Shown piece by piece: positions 24,420 through 38,400 of a DNA stretch of 64,000 nt (its first letter is position 1; each line of letters starts with the position of its first letter). A program made the translations under genes and the position numbers. The notes beneath the pieces were generated by a model. The model was given only the letters and a program-made list of their open reading frames with translations. It did not search any database and was not told the DNA's origin. The DNA is taken from the NCBI RefSeq assembly GCF_963966145.1, contig NC_091047.1, positions 8,680,001 to 8,744,000 on the forward strand, given 5' to 3'. This DNA comes from Tenebrio molitor. Lineage: Eukaryota > Arthropoda > Insecta > Coleoptera > Tenebrionidae.

Positions 24420-27400
24420 GCAAGGCGAGTTATTCCAAGTTGTTGCTCGAGATTGGCCGATACACGTTTCGGAATGCCCCACCGGTAATAATCAAAAGTC
24501 GGGAGAGCAAACAGCTGTCTCCCGGGCCATGCCCCCCGTGCACGCCGCACATGTAAAGAGGCGTTTTTTCCCTCTTTCCAGGACTTATTTACGGTTCTAT
24601 TCCTGCATAAGCAATCGGCCGCGCCACAGTGGGAGTTCGTTAGTTCTTGCAGAAGATCGATGCGAGTCTCGTTTATGTAACACGTTAATAGGTGTAGATA
24701 CATAATTCAAACAACGGTTTTTCCTGTTTTTGTTGTGACCGTTGCGTGGCTTTCAAATTGGAAATGTCCAGAGAAAGTCGAGATTCGCAGCCAATTTACT
24801 CGGCCAGGAGTGCATTGTGCGTTTGCGTGTATCGGGAATTGATTAATAGCCCCACTGTCTTAACGTTGTTATTTATGACGTTTGTCAGGATAATGCCTAG
24901 GAAGACAAACAGGTAGATTTGAAAATCTTCCAGCTATTTTGGCTCCGGACGAGAATCGACGCGGTTCTCACAGGTCGCACGTCAACAAAAAAAAATAAAT
25001 GTCTTATTGTGACTTCGTTTAAAAATAATTCGGGATGTGGACATTCCCAAAACAGCGCATTATTAAAATTTACATCCATTCATTGGGTACCACGTTGTTG
25101 AGTGATAACGAACATTCGCTACCAGACTGGCACGTTGGGAACATTTGTAAAGAAGTCTTGTATTTCAAACTCATGAACTCTCCGACTGCAGGTCTTCATA
25201 CATTTTTACATTTAAATTTTAAATTTTTAACGTAATATTGTTTATGCATTATGTATTGCATGTTGCGTTAAACCTGTTATCCTTATTGGCATGTAAATAG
25301 AGAAATTTAGTATTTCATTAATTCATAAATTTAATGACGATCAATTCTTCTGTTAATCGTCATCGATCATTTTAAAATTAAATTAAATCCGTTCTACCGA
25401 TGTAGAAATTGAAATATCTGACAATTTGCCGTAGTCACTTTTTGTCAAGTAAGTTTGGCAATGAAAGTAAGAAAAAACAATTTTTGCCAAGGTGATAAAG
25501 AGAATAACGACGGTGATCGAATATTATAAGCAGTGGATAGCCAATTGTTATACGGGGTTCGTTGTGAGGAGTGATTGTTTTCAATCCGAGGTTTTTACTA
25601 GAATAAAAAGTTCTGAATTACGTGCGAATTCCAATCGTCACTAATAACGTGTGGATGGCCGGCCTGGTCGACGTGCCTCTATTTTGAGTTGAATTATAAA
25701 TAAGGAAACATTAAAAAAATTCATACGATACCGTAATACTGCAACTACTGCAATAACTCCAAATTTGACATTTTAAAAGTTACATACTTGTTGGTGCTCT
25801 TAGAGTGTGTCCTTTCGCTCATTAACTGTAGTCATTTTTTAAGTGAAACTTGTTGGCATCTGTTGAAGCATTTCATAGGTACAAAAAATAAACATTGTAA
25901 GATGTTACATTTGCAATAAAAAAAATTTCAAGTACGTTGAGTATCACAGTTAATTAATTGATTCATGAAGCATTTAGAGCACTAAATTCTAATGATAATA
26001 AATATTTTTAGTCAAGTTTCTCCAAAAACTTGTATTTTGTTTAGAGTTTAGAGTTGTAAGATTAAGGAGTTGAAAACATGTAAATTACAAGATTTTTTAT
26101 TGCCAGCACTTTCATCTTAAAGGCGATAAAACAATTTCTTACGTTTTTGTTTAGTTATTTAAAGTAAAAGTGAAAAGTTACTTTCCCACATTAATAACAT
26201 GCAAACATTATTTATCTATATTTCGGTTTTGACCGTTTTATGAAACAAAACTGTTGTTTGAATTATTTTGCACTAAAAATTGATGGCTGGTGTGTCGACT
26301 GTAAACAATTTTTATTGAATGACAAACACGTGGTTGGTGACTGTCAACCGTCGTTTATTAATAGATATATTGGAAAATTATTGAAAGAACGGCATTCGAG
26401 CAACATCAAACGAATATTTTTCACGTTGTGATGATTTGTTACGTTTCGCGCATCAAAATACAAAAATGTTTTATCGGAATTGTTGCATTTGGTTGGATTT
26501 GATATAGGAAAATGTTCGGCAGAATGATGTTAGAAGTTTTATTCGGGGGGGAGTTATCAGAAATAGAGATTACTAGCTTTCCCCATATGACAATGATAAA
26601 TTACTGCTAACAAGACAATAGGTAACTGTAAATAAATTACAGTAACAGATAATCTGTATTTATTGTTTGTCTTTTCTTTTTGTGAGCTCATCGATCCTGA
26701 TTATTCTGAAAACGTCAGAATAAACTTGGGCATTCATGATTTTGTAAACATTTCAATTCGGACCGAAACATTTGTAGGAGGTGCAAATGTGCCAGACCAC
26801 ACCACCATGAAATGTCCTTAATTTTTTATTTATGCTCGGTCAGAATTTATCAATGTATCAATCATTACACACGACATAAAAATATTGGATTCGCAATTAA
26901 ATAGAAATACGGCTACTAATGGCTTTTAGTGTAAACATAAAAAAAATAATTCTTGAAAATCGATACCACCCGTGTTTAGATCTGTCATAAAAATATTTTT
27001 AATGAGACTGACCCGATAAGACCAGGTTCTTGAGTAATTCTGGCGTTGTGGGACATTTAACCCAGAAAACTGCTTCTACAGGTGGTCCGCCAGACATCGT
27101 TATAATCGTCGATGTCTTCAACATTTTCATATTTATCGACATTTTAATCACTGTCTCAATATATGTATTAATTTTAGCCGATTTGAAATCTAAATTGATT
27201 ACATTGTTTGCATCAGAAATTACTCAATACAATGCACTCGTGTAATGGGTCAATTTAAGCCAATTACGGCGTAATCTCGATTCCTTCGTTTTAATCCAGT
27301 TTACAGTTTTTAATTTGCTTTATATAAGTTTCATTTTATCTTTGCTTTTATGATTTTTTTATGAGGATCCGAATTTATTTAAACAATACATTTCATCCGT

Positions 27401-29120
27401 TTTCCTTTTTAAGCTGCTTATTAAACGGTTCATTAAGCAATTAATGCAAACGCAAAGATTGTATCAATTTTAAATAAGTGGAAACGTTTATTTGCTGTTT
27501 TCGACTTGACGGCAAAAAATTGATTAAAGCATAACCTTACAAAGTTAAAAATTGTTGCAAGTAATTTTTAAATACAATTTAAGATATGTAAACATTCTAC
27601 TGTTACAAGGTGAGGTATCAGACGTGAAAATGAATGCATTTACTTGGCAGACCTAAACCTAATAACACTGTTTAGTTTTATTTAGCTCACGGATGCAACA
27701 ATTGCACGATAAAAAATAAATGAACATCGTTAGTGATAATGCGTTCACAATGCCAATGCGGACCTGGAAAAAATAATCAGCTTTCGAACGATCCGGCTCG
27801 TTTTATGTAACTGTTCCTGCTTTACTCCTGCTGCATTTTGGTCGTGCGTGACATTAACCGGCGATAAAGAAAGAAAAGCTAACCATATGGTCGACGTCGC
27901 TTACGGTTTCTAGTAAATGTTAAACACGTCGAAGACTACCTCCGCTACCATCAGGAGTATCTCCATCTTTCTAATTTCGTGCTCTGCTATAATCGCTTTG
28001 TTTCATTTCCCGTTTGGTACACCGAGCCGATAGCTTCTCCCATACACAAGAAATGAAACTGAAATTTCTCAAGCCAGTCGAAGATCGTTCACCTTTTGTC
28101 GAACGTCATCTTCGACTTACAACAAATACACCGGTGTATAAATGAACCAACTCCTTAATGAAAATTGTTAACACCTATGTGCGCATCACTGGTAGATTTT
28201 TTCCGCGTCTGGATTAAAGAGGCTGTCCGGAGTGCCACCCACTCGCACTATCGAGGGGAACTAATCTGGGTCGAAGGTCAGGGCCGCTATCATTCCACCG
28301 GGTCAAGTTCACCCTCCCGGTTTTCCCCTGACCTTCATTTACATTACTGCGTTTGAACTAGTTGCGGAAAAATTGTGTTGGTGGGAACGGAGGCTGATGT
28401 TTTCGTGAACAACCGTCCAACGTCAATGACTCGCTTGCAGAATATGTTTAAACAATATTCGCGTCTGGTACAAAGGATTATTAGAGTGATGTTGACTTAA
28501 AAATGTACAATCATTTACAGGGAAAATACGTATTTGTAGAGTGTTAACCAGACAAGCATTGGTGTCCGATGACATTTCTTGAGAAAAGTTTATTCCCAAA
28601 AGTAGCGATTAGAAATTACATGTAACTAATTTTTGAATGCGATGACTTAAAGTGAGGAAGAAAAACATCCAACATGTCTGACAAATATTTGCCAGTGCAC
28701 ACACCTCCAAGAAATGTGAAGTTTTGAGAGTTTGGTATAGAAACTTTGTAGTTAAAGTGTAATAAGTTGAGGAGAAAATTCCAGGCAGTTTAATACGTGT
28801 TTTTGCGTTTGTATTGCAGTAATTAATTCTGTTTGATGATTATAATTTCTCATTTTGAACTTGATTCGGTTTAATCGTCTAACTGCCAGCTGGTTCGTTT
28901 CATTTAATTAATTTAAGAAGTGAATCGATGTAGGTTCGTTTAGGGGCGTCTGTAACTGCCTCCGTATTGCCGCCGCCCATGGTAACTAAGGTGGTAATTA
29001 AAGAACAAACAGCACGCCATCGCTTTGACGATTCATAATTCCAAAAATAACAGCTTGTGCTTGTACACGAAGAAACCCTTTAATATTATTCGAGCGCTTA
29101 GTAAAATGTGTTTTTTTTTC
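24420..29120. other. Non-coding AT-rich tract upstream of the toutatis coding exons
   Basis: No supported gene. The few open frames (60-100 codons) show no recognisable composition and no splice partners. Probably intron within the toutatis 5' untranslated region if the upstream first-exon candidates are real. I see no strong repeat in this part. Confidence 0.45.
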
Positions 29121-29123
29121 CAG

Positions 29124-29192
29124 GACGCAACGCGTCAAAATGGGCTGAATTCGTGGTTTTTTTGGAGGCAACAGTTCCAAAATAAATAATAG
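29124..29192 (+). other. Candidate 69 bp untranslated exon
   Basis: A long polypyrimidine tract and CAG acceptor precede 29,124, and an AATAG|GTGAGTAC donor follows 29,192. In the phase that would join upstream exons to toutatis it ends with two stop codons, so it could only be 5' untranslated. Splice signals are the only evidence. Confidence 0.3.
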
Positions 29193-29449
29193 GTGAGTAC
29201 GTCCTCCGCTTAACGGCCAACACTGATCTCTGTCGTAATTTTGAAATTTCGTCATAGCCATCTCGTTCCTAATAGTTTTCTGTAAATACATTCAAAATTT
29301 TAATTGACTTTCAAACAAACGTGAAAAAATTGACAGGATCGGTAAATATCATCGATCGACGCTGTTGAAATCGATTGAAATCGGTCAGCAGACCTACCAA
29401 GTTCACGTTTGACTTGCAACTTGTAACTTTCCAGTATAGTGGATTGGAA

Positions 29450-32400
29450 ATGGATAAAGAAAATGGTAAGGGCACCGAAGGTAATTCTGGTTCCAGCAAA
29501 GTGTCAAATCCCAACGATCCAGCGTCCTTGCTCGATGCCGCCAGTCTCTTCGGAGGTGAGCGCCTCAAAGAAGTCGCTTTTATTTTGTTTGCTAACCGTT
29601 TTTTTGTTATCGCAGCTTACTGGCCACGGGGCGATGCGAATTCGGCCAACGCAGCTAATCTCTTTGCGGCCGGAGGCGGTTTCGGTTTGCCGCCCCATCC
29701 GTCGCTTCCTTTTGGAATGTTGCCGCCGACGACGGGACGAGGAATGCCCTCCTATCCGACCTCCACCGCCGCGGCGGCGGCCTACAGCAACGCCTACACC
29801 AACACTTTGTCGGTGGCGGCCAGCCAGGCTGCCAGTCTAGGAATCCCCGCCGCAAGTAAGTTCACCACGAAAAGGCGAAAGAAAAACAAACATACATGCA
29901 CAAATATTTACCTTTCCCCTTATCCATTCCGAATGATTTTTCACTACCAAACGGTACTTTAATCGAGTTATGCCAAGTTGGAAGGAATCAAAGCTGCCTC
30001 GTCTTTCTTTTTAAATCCATTCTGACAGTTGCGGTAACTGCGAATTGTGGTTTCACTTTTCGCGTTATTGAACACAGAACAGTTGCTCCGGAAGAAGTAG
30101 AGAATTTGAGATGTTTACAGTAATGCCAGATTTTAGATAACAGAAGTAATGAAGTTCTTTGCCGAATGGTTCCATTCCAGATAACACTGTAATTTTCGTA
30201 GTTCCTTGATCACGTTGTATTTTTAGTGAAAGTGGTAAACTAGCAGAAATATTCGTTCAGTGGCCGAATATCAGTTTCTAGTAGACGTACAATCATTCTT
30301 TTCGAGCGTTTTAAATTTTAAAAAGTGGAATATTTATGTTGGTAGTCTTTAGTTAAAAAAAATAGTTAGACATTACTGTTTAAGCTTGCTAAATTGCACC
30401 ATAATTCTCTTTTATTGCCGCGTAAGCCACACTTAAAATGAGGCACGTTGCATGTTTTAATCTGTCCCCTTCTTGGAGAAAAATTGAGAAAAACTTAGAG
30501 GAGAAACTTGAAGAGTTTGAATTCGCCTGTTCTCAGTCTTGTTGTTTTAATGTTGTGTTGCCACAGTGCAGAAGTTACTGCAGAACATTGTATTACACGA
30601 ATGTGGGAGGTATTCAGAAGTCAACAGCCTGTTTGTAATTATGACAACTTACTTCCACATCTAAAGACCAGTTTATAATTCAATTTTGTTGTTTAGTAAT
30701 TGGCAATGAGATCTGGTCGCAATGTTGTTGTGTAGTTTCGAATGCCCAAATTTATTTTTACGGCCACTGTTATTAGGGCGACATAAAAATTAGGATTAAC
30801 AACAGAAAACCAGCTTGTCACTACCTGAAACCAGATAGGTGTTTTGAAAATTCGATATACGTATAAAAAGATCGTTGTCGGGTTCATTGGCACTGATTTG
30901 TTGGCCTAAATCTAGATTACCATCAGAATTGATAATTCTTTTTTTATCAACTCTGGACGTACGCGTTGTAGAGACAAATTTTATATTCCTTGTCATGCTG
31001 AGTGGGTTTTTATTACATTTCGGTAAACTCCACTTCTTTTTCCAACAATCGAGATAAACGGTTTATTTTAAGAGCTTTCATTTTATTGATAATTAAATTA
31101 TGTTAATGGTAACTCTTATTAATTCCTTATTACCCATTAACACAATCAATAGAGATTAGTGTTGAAGATGTAGAACTTAATTTTTATACTAATATTAGAA
31201 TAGATCTTCAAAATTTTTTCAACATGTTGAATAGACACAAAGAAACATTTGTAATTCTTGTTGCACTGCGGTCGTGCCGCTGGTGTACAGATTATTCCAA
31301 GTGCACCCACCTTAAAGTCATAAATCAACTGTTGTAAAAATAAGTTGGAGTGTCCGAAACTATATTTTTATCGATCTGACATTTTATGGTAATTAAGGGG
31401 ATCGGCACGAGCATCTTCGGTGACCTATTGACATTTGATTCTTCCCATTCTTTCCTAATGTCAAAAACGGATTCTGCTGTGATCAGTAGAAAATGGATCG
31501 CTCTGCAATATTTCCAGGTCGTTCTTTTGTCGGTTTAACCTTTCATTCAATTAAATACTGTGTAAAGTTGGGTTTAATGTAAGGTAGTTTGTGGGATTGG
31601 CTATTAATCGGGGGAGAACTAATCCCCTAAATCCGAAAAAGTTGTCTGTAAGCTAAATTCGATTTGCCCGCGTAAATCAACAGGTTATCAGTGATTTTTT
31701 GTAGATTCTTTTAACGTGGAGGTCTTTTGCGAAGGTAAATGTCGTTCAGTATGTAGCTTGTGTCGTCCCGTGAACGTTCCGGGTTCATCTGGGTGAAGTA
31801 TTACGGCAAATGTAATTCATTTATTGATCTACTTTTCTCCCTCCAGTTGTGTCAGCCTGCACACACAAAGACTGTATAAAGAGGTCATAATTCATCCCTG
31901 TAATTTACGAAACGTATTGAATTCGTTGCGGAAAAACCAGCTGGAATGATGGTAAATCGTTGTGCGTTTTAAATTATAATGTGTCCTGGACGTCCCGTAT
32001 TGTCGGAGTATTCTCCCTTCGTCGGCCGTAACCTCACTTTCCTCTCCCTGTTCCGCTGTTGTGTGTGTGTGTATCGCCATGGTTATAAATAGGAGCTTGA
32101 ATCTGCAGCCTTGCACGACTCGACCAAGAAGTTGTCGCGAAAAACGCAGTGTTTTCCTTTGGATTATTGCGAGATTTCCTACAAAATTTCATTGGTTGCA
32201 GGCGCCGCGTGGTGGTCGATGGCGTCCCATCTGGCGGCACAGGATTACCTGGCGCGTCTTCAAGCTACAGGTTTGAACTTTCCATCGCTGGCCAGCCCAG
32301 CCGACCTGCAATACGCTTCCTTGGGCCTACCTCCTCATTCTTCGTCTCATCACAAGTCGTCTAAGAATTCCAAAGGAGCCTCGTCGACGTCTCTCTCGAA

Positions 32401-35400
32401 ATCCAAGGACAAGCTACCATCCCCGTCGCCTCTTCCCAAGCTGGATGGACGCCTCGACCATCCTACTGTCAAGGCGAACTCGTCCATGTCCAACTCCAAA
32501 TCGTCAGGGAAGTACTCATCGTCGTCGGGAGTGTCAGGCCTCACCATCCAGCCTAGCATGAAATTGCCGAACAGCAGCGAAAAAAAGACGAAAGTGAACG
32601 ACATAAATTATCTCAAACCCATGGACAAGAAGACGACGGCGAGTGTAAGTTCAAGTGTGAAAGTGTCGTCGTCGTCGTCGCCTAGTATTTTCACCAGCCC
32701 GTTGAGCTTGGCCAGTAATTATGACAAAAGTGTTGCAAATACGCTTAGTACTCAGAGTTCCAGTGATAGTATTAGTGGCAGCAGTTTGCCTTCCAGCAGC
32801 ATTTTAAGGTAAGGCAATAAAGTTAATACAATTGTAGGGGTCGCACGACTAAACCCTGGGCCATCCCGGCCTCACGGAATTAAACCGTGTCAGGAGATCC
32901 GCGAATTAAATTGTAATCGTGTTATCGCAGCCTGATTCACGACACTTTACGGAATCATCGATTGTGGGTACCTATTTTATTTACATTCGCAGTTACGGGC
33001 GTATTTTAAAAAATCTTTTATCTTATCGCGTTTGAATATTTGTTCATTTACATGTCACTATCAAATAAATTTATTGTTTCTGTGTCGCATTTCTGATGAA
33101 ATTTCTTTGATAATAGCGCCGCGTTAGAGGGAAACAGGTGAGAAGTGTTTAATTAGTCGTCAAGACAAAATCCAGCCAGTGTTGACTGTTGTGTTTGTTT
33201 ATAGTGATCCCAATTCGATACTTGGTGGCGTTCGTTTGCCTCCCGACACCGAGATTATTAAATATACCTCATCCATCGTTGGGCCTAAGATACCGGGGAC
33301 GACGAACAGAGGTCGGAAAAAGACCATATCTCTGGACCCGCCGTCGGTTAGCGTGCATCCATCCCATTCCAGCACAGGAATGCTGATCGAACGAAGCAAC
33401 AAACGTCCAAAACTAAGCGTGAGTTGTAGCTTAATAAGTGCAGATAGTGTCAAAGACTGATTGACGGTAGGATCAGCAAGACGTTAATTCGCCGCCGGCC
33501 TCGGCGAACGACAGGGTGGAAGTGATAAAATTGCCGGCGACCAACGGGAGTCCATCTGGAATTTCCGTTCCTTCGTTCAACAGCGGCAGCGAGCCCGCCG
33601 GAGACACTCCGCTGAACTTGTCGCTGAAACCGAGCACTTCGACCAACAACACCACAAGCTCCTCGCTGAACTCGTTGTGCAACATGTCCGCCAACATCGG
33701 CGTGGACAGGATATGTGAGTTGCTCGATGGGGTCCAAAGGGTCGGAGTGAGCAACTGTGTTGCAGCTCGAAGGAAGCCGGGGCCGAAACCTCGACGGGTG
33801 ATTCCTTCGGGTTCGCAAATGCCTCCGGGAGCCCCGAGCGCCTCGTTGGCTCAGCTGTTCGCGACCGCCGACTCTCCGAGACCGCCTAGTCGTAACGAAG
33901 GCTCGGACGGCGGCAGCTCGACCTCCTCGACGAGCACCACGACGGCACCGACGACGGCCTGCACGACAGTGCCGTCGATGTCGATCGCGAACCACAAAGA
34001 AGGTAGACCAAGAAATCTCGGTAGAGGTGTTAGTAAACCTAAAAAGAATACAGTAGCTTCGCTGTTGGCGCAAAGTAGGGCGTTAGGTTCGTATTAACGA
34101 TAAGCGATTGAGTTGTAGGTGATTTAGGTGAGCTTTTAGGTATTAAACCTATGCCTATTTTGGACCCCAACGCTTCAATGAATCAACAGATGAATCTTTT
34201 GAAGTCGAATATATTGGCTGCACAGCAGTATATTTCTGAAGCAGGTGGTGACGAAAAAGCTTTAAATAAATTTTTGCAGGAAAAATTCAGGGGTACTTTA
34301 AGTGATTCTAGTACTGTTGATGCCTCCACTGATTCTGATAACCTTACTGATTCTAATCACACAGATTCAGAAATGGAGATTGAAGTCGCCACCAAGAAGC
34401 AGAAACAGTACGACGAACGAGCCCTCAGAGTGCCCCTGGAAAAAGGTAACGAGGACACCAAACAAATAACCACTTTCTAAACTTTGTACATCACGCAGGG
34501 TGGAAGCGGGAGACCATCATTCGAGGGCTGACGAAAAGCGGCGGCATCAAGGGCGACGTCATTTATGTTGCACCTGATTCTGCGAATAAATTTAAACAAA
34601 TGTCAGACGTCACACAGGTACGATCATGTTTCGAATATTCGCTTTTCATATTTTATTTTTCAATTTTTTAGTACCTGGAATACCAAAAGAGCACGGACTT
34701 GACGAAGGAAAATTTCACCTTCAGTTGCCGCGTTATTTTGGGAGACTACCTGCAGCCAGTACCTCCAGAGATGGCAACGGAAGGAGAGTACATTTATCTT
34801 ACAGAAGAAGACGTCAGTAGAAGGTAATATACAGTAATTACACTAGATTGAAAGTGAAAGTGTTTGAACGAGCTGATCTCACTTTCGTCGAATCTAACAA
34901 ATACTCGCTCAAAATGTCGAAACGACAAACGAATGAAATTGAATAAAAACATCAGAAAATGAACGTGATGGAATTATAAATAGTTTTGTAAATTTTCAAA
35001 AATGTTTTTCGTAATTAATGTTTCATGAAACTAAATTAAAAAAAATAATAAGTCGGTAAAAATAACATTGTTGAGTCGTTAAGAGTTTCCCTGCTTGTTT
35101 TTCCAAACTTAGGACACATCATAGACGGAACATTACATACTTTTGCGTTGGTAATGGCGACCATTAATTTAAAGTGATGTTTTAAAAGCAAATTTTATCA
35201 TTTTATCATTGTTTTTTGTGATGTGCTAGACAAGCCATCTCGAATGTTGCCAAACCAATCTTCCAAATGAGCCAAGTTTTTCGCATAAGTTTTCGTATTA
35301 TAGGGTCAATATGTCAGTTTAATAACGTGTCAAAAAACTAGGATATTTTTTGCCAGTTTAGTAATTTTATGAGGAGTATCGTTTGTCATATAGAAAAAGC

Positions 35401-38400
35401 GATGTTGACATTGCGTGGAGAAATCAAGGTGAAACAGTTTTGAACGTTTTTATTATGTGACAGTTGTTGGAATGTGAAAAAATATTTTTGTGGGATTTAC
35501 AGATTAGACGAACTGAAAACTGCGATGCGAACAAGTCTGCCCGTCGAACAACGAATAGAAATGGCGCGAAAACAACAAGCGGCGCGGGCTGCCGCAAGAA
35601 TGGACCGCGAACATGCTCGCTTGGCCAAAGAAATCGAGAGGTCGGAACGGCAAGAGGCTGCCAGAAGAGATCGCGAAGCGAGGTCTCAGCAGTTGCTGGA
35701 GGTACGTTCGCCATTCAATTACTTGATTATTTAAACACCATGTGAAAAGGTAACAGTCACTGTTGTTTATCGCTACCGTCATTGTTAACTTTTTTTTTTT
35801 GTTTAATTAAATTAGTTTATTTTGTTGATAATTGTTATTGTGAAGGTATAGTATTTTTTTTGAAAAGGGTCGAAAGCGGCTAGCGTTCACGCTCGAACAG
35901 AAAATACAGATAATATCGGAAATTGAAGGTGGGAAAACGAAATCGGACGTGTCTCGGGAGCTCGGTTTGGCTAGTTCGACTGTAGCGACCATATGGAAGA
36001 ACCGTGATAATATACTAAGCGCCTATAGCTCTGAAAACTTGGGACGCAGTCACAGTCCCAATAATAACGATTTGTTCATTCCCGATATTGCGATGGTATG
36101 TCAGTACAGTAATTTTCAAACAGAAACAAAAAATTATCGAATGTTATAGGTGTCAGGTGTTACCAATTTTTTTTTAAAAACGACTAACAAGTGCTTAGCA
36201 CGTCCACGACAGATTGTGTAGTCTTTATTACATGTGACATTTCAGTTTAGTCCTAACCCTTAATCGATTGCAATAACATTTTTTTTTATCTCTCCAGTCA
36301 TCTCAGTTTTAAAGCTTTCGTCGATATCATCATTGCATTTTATTTCTCCCAACCCCCAGTTTACTATGCCTTCACCAGATTTAAACGTCATCTGCATGGT
36401 ACTTTCGAATATAATGCTTAGGCGCATGTATATTTAACTTCATCATTGTTTTTTTTTTTTAATTGTTTTGTTATTCGAGTAAAACATTTCGTATCTTGGA
36501 CGTGCTGTACAAGTTAGGAAATGTTTTCCCATTTATCTGTTATATGTGATGAAATGTTGTGACGTGTTGCATGACAGGCTAAGAGAAAACGCCAGGAGGA
36601 ACTCGAAAAGCACAGACACGAAGAACAGCAACGAAAACAACAGGTAATAATCAATTTCGTTAATTTTCATTTAATAACGAGTATTGGTTTGAGCTTGACG
36701 GCGTTTGTCAGAGTTTAATAATGTAATTTTTTCCGCCGAGGAGTGATTTTTGGTCTCACGATTTATTTATTTTTGTTTCATTGCAGGAGAGAGAATTCAA
36801 AAGACAGCAAGCGGCCATATTGAAAGAACAGGTAATACTTTTGCCGCCGGGCGTGCTTGAGAGAGTTGCTTTGATCTTTTTTTGTGTGTTATATCCCTTT
36901 GTTTCATTTAATAATCATTATTCATTTGTGTTTACCAAGAGAAGTAGCCTCTTCCGTTTAGAAATTGAACAATACAGTAGTGTACACTCGAGAAGTGTTT
37001 TTCGTTAATTGGAAATTAAATTTGTGTCGTATTTTAGTACGTGTGTGCATTTATTGTCATTTTGTGGCTTGTGTATATACTGTGATGCTGTTTTTCTCCG
37101 TAGATGTACATACAGGAGATCAGTAAACAGCGAGAAATGCTCTACACTGTTGAGTTGGTATGGATATGTATCTAATATGAGTGTCTATAACTTGTCTCAT
37201 TCATCATTCACTTTTTATTTTGTTCTCGACTTCCTTGCTTGCTTCATAGATTTGTCCTCTACAATTCTTTGTGGACTAATTCGTTTTAATTCAGATGTGA
37301 ACGCTGCTTTGTTAACAAAACAATGCTAATGCATGCTCAAGCAAATTGTTTTGACACTAGTCAGGTAAAATATCGTCGGATATTTACAGAGTTGGAGAAA
37401 GAATGAATTTCTTGTTGAGACTTACCAGGTCAGGTTGAATTCTGGAGGTGGTTTAAAACTTAGGTATACTGAAGTCTTGATCGTGCTCACTGCATCCAAG
37501 AGGGCGCCACTATTTGTGCTTCAACAAACGTTTTGACGTCAAATTTTTCAGATTTTCTTTCCACGAATGGTGTTGCCCTTTCTGCGTAAAATATTACTTA
37601 AATATCAGCTGAGAAAGTGGAAGTATTTCGCTATTTGCTTCACTAATTTTATTTTAAGTATTAATTACGATACAAGACTCATAAGTAAAATGAAAATAGC
37701 ATGATTTTCATATTGATTTGCGAGTTTCCCGGTGTGTGACGGTCTGTTTTCTTTTGTCAGGAGAGGGAAAGGCGCCGCCAACATATGGCCCTTGTTAAAG
37801 CGCTTGAAAACCGGCGAAAACTCGAGGAACGGGAGAGGAAGAAGCAGCAGCTGCTCGCTGAGAAACAAGCCAACAAAGAGAAGAAAATGGAACAGAGAAA
37901 AATGGAAATGGAAATTCTCGCCGAGCTGAGGAAACCGTGTGAAGACCTGGAACTCGACCAGAAACCTCTGCCCGAGTACGACAGAATTCCCGGTCTGAAA
38001 TTGCCAGGCAGCGCTTTCGCGGATGTCTTGATGGTGTTCGAATTCTTACACAACTTCGGCGAGACTCTGGGTTTCGACATGGAGTCGTTGCCGACGTTAG
38101 ATTCGCTCCAGCAAGCTCTGATGCCTAACGAACACTCTTCGGAAGCCGAAGAAGAACTGTTTTCTGTGATGACACATTTACTAGTCTGCGCCATCGAGGA
38201 TCCGGGAATACCGAATCCGGCAAGGCACACAACCATTCTGGGACAGAGTCTCAGACAGGCCGACATAACTCACGCTAATTTGTCGGAGATCTTGAGGATT
38301 TATTTGTACGCGAACGCCACCGGCGAGGTCAAGGCTCTCACGGGAGTGCACTTCGAAAGGGACAGGGAGAAGAGGGTGGCCGACCACCACCAGAACGACA

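Noticed and set aside
33450..34073. 207-codon minus-strand open frame, Arg-rich
   Set aside because: Exact antisense of toutatis exons 5-6; its composition is the shadow of the coding strand.
35702..36577. A whole Tigger/pogo transposon inserted in toutatis
   Set aside because: Only the HTH-coding exon is present; no DDE catalytic region, no terminal inverted repeats and no TA-flanked borders are seen in the flanking introns.
37757..38266. 169-codon minus-strand Ser-rich open frame
   Set aside because: Antisense shadow of toutatis exon 15, whose plus-strand frame has clear DDT homology.
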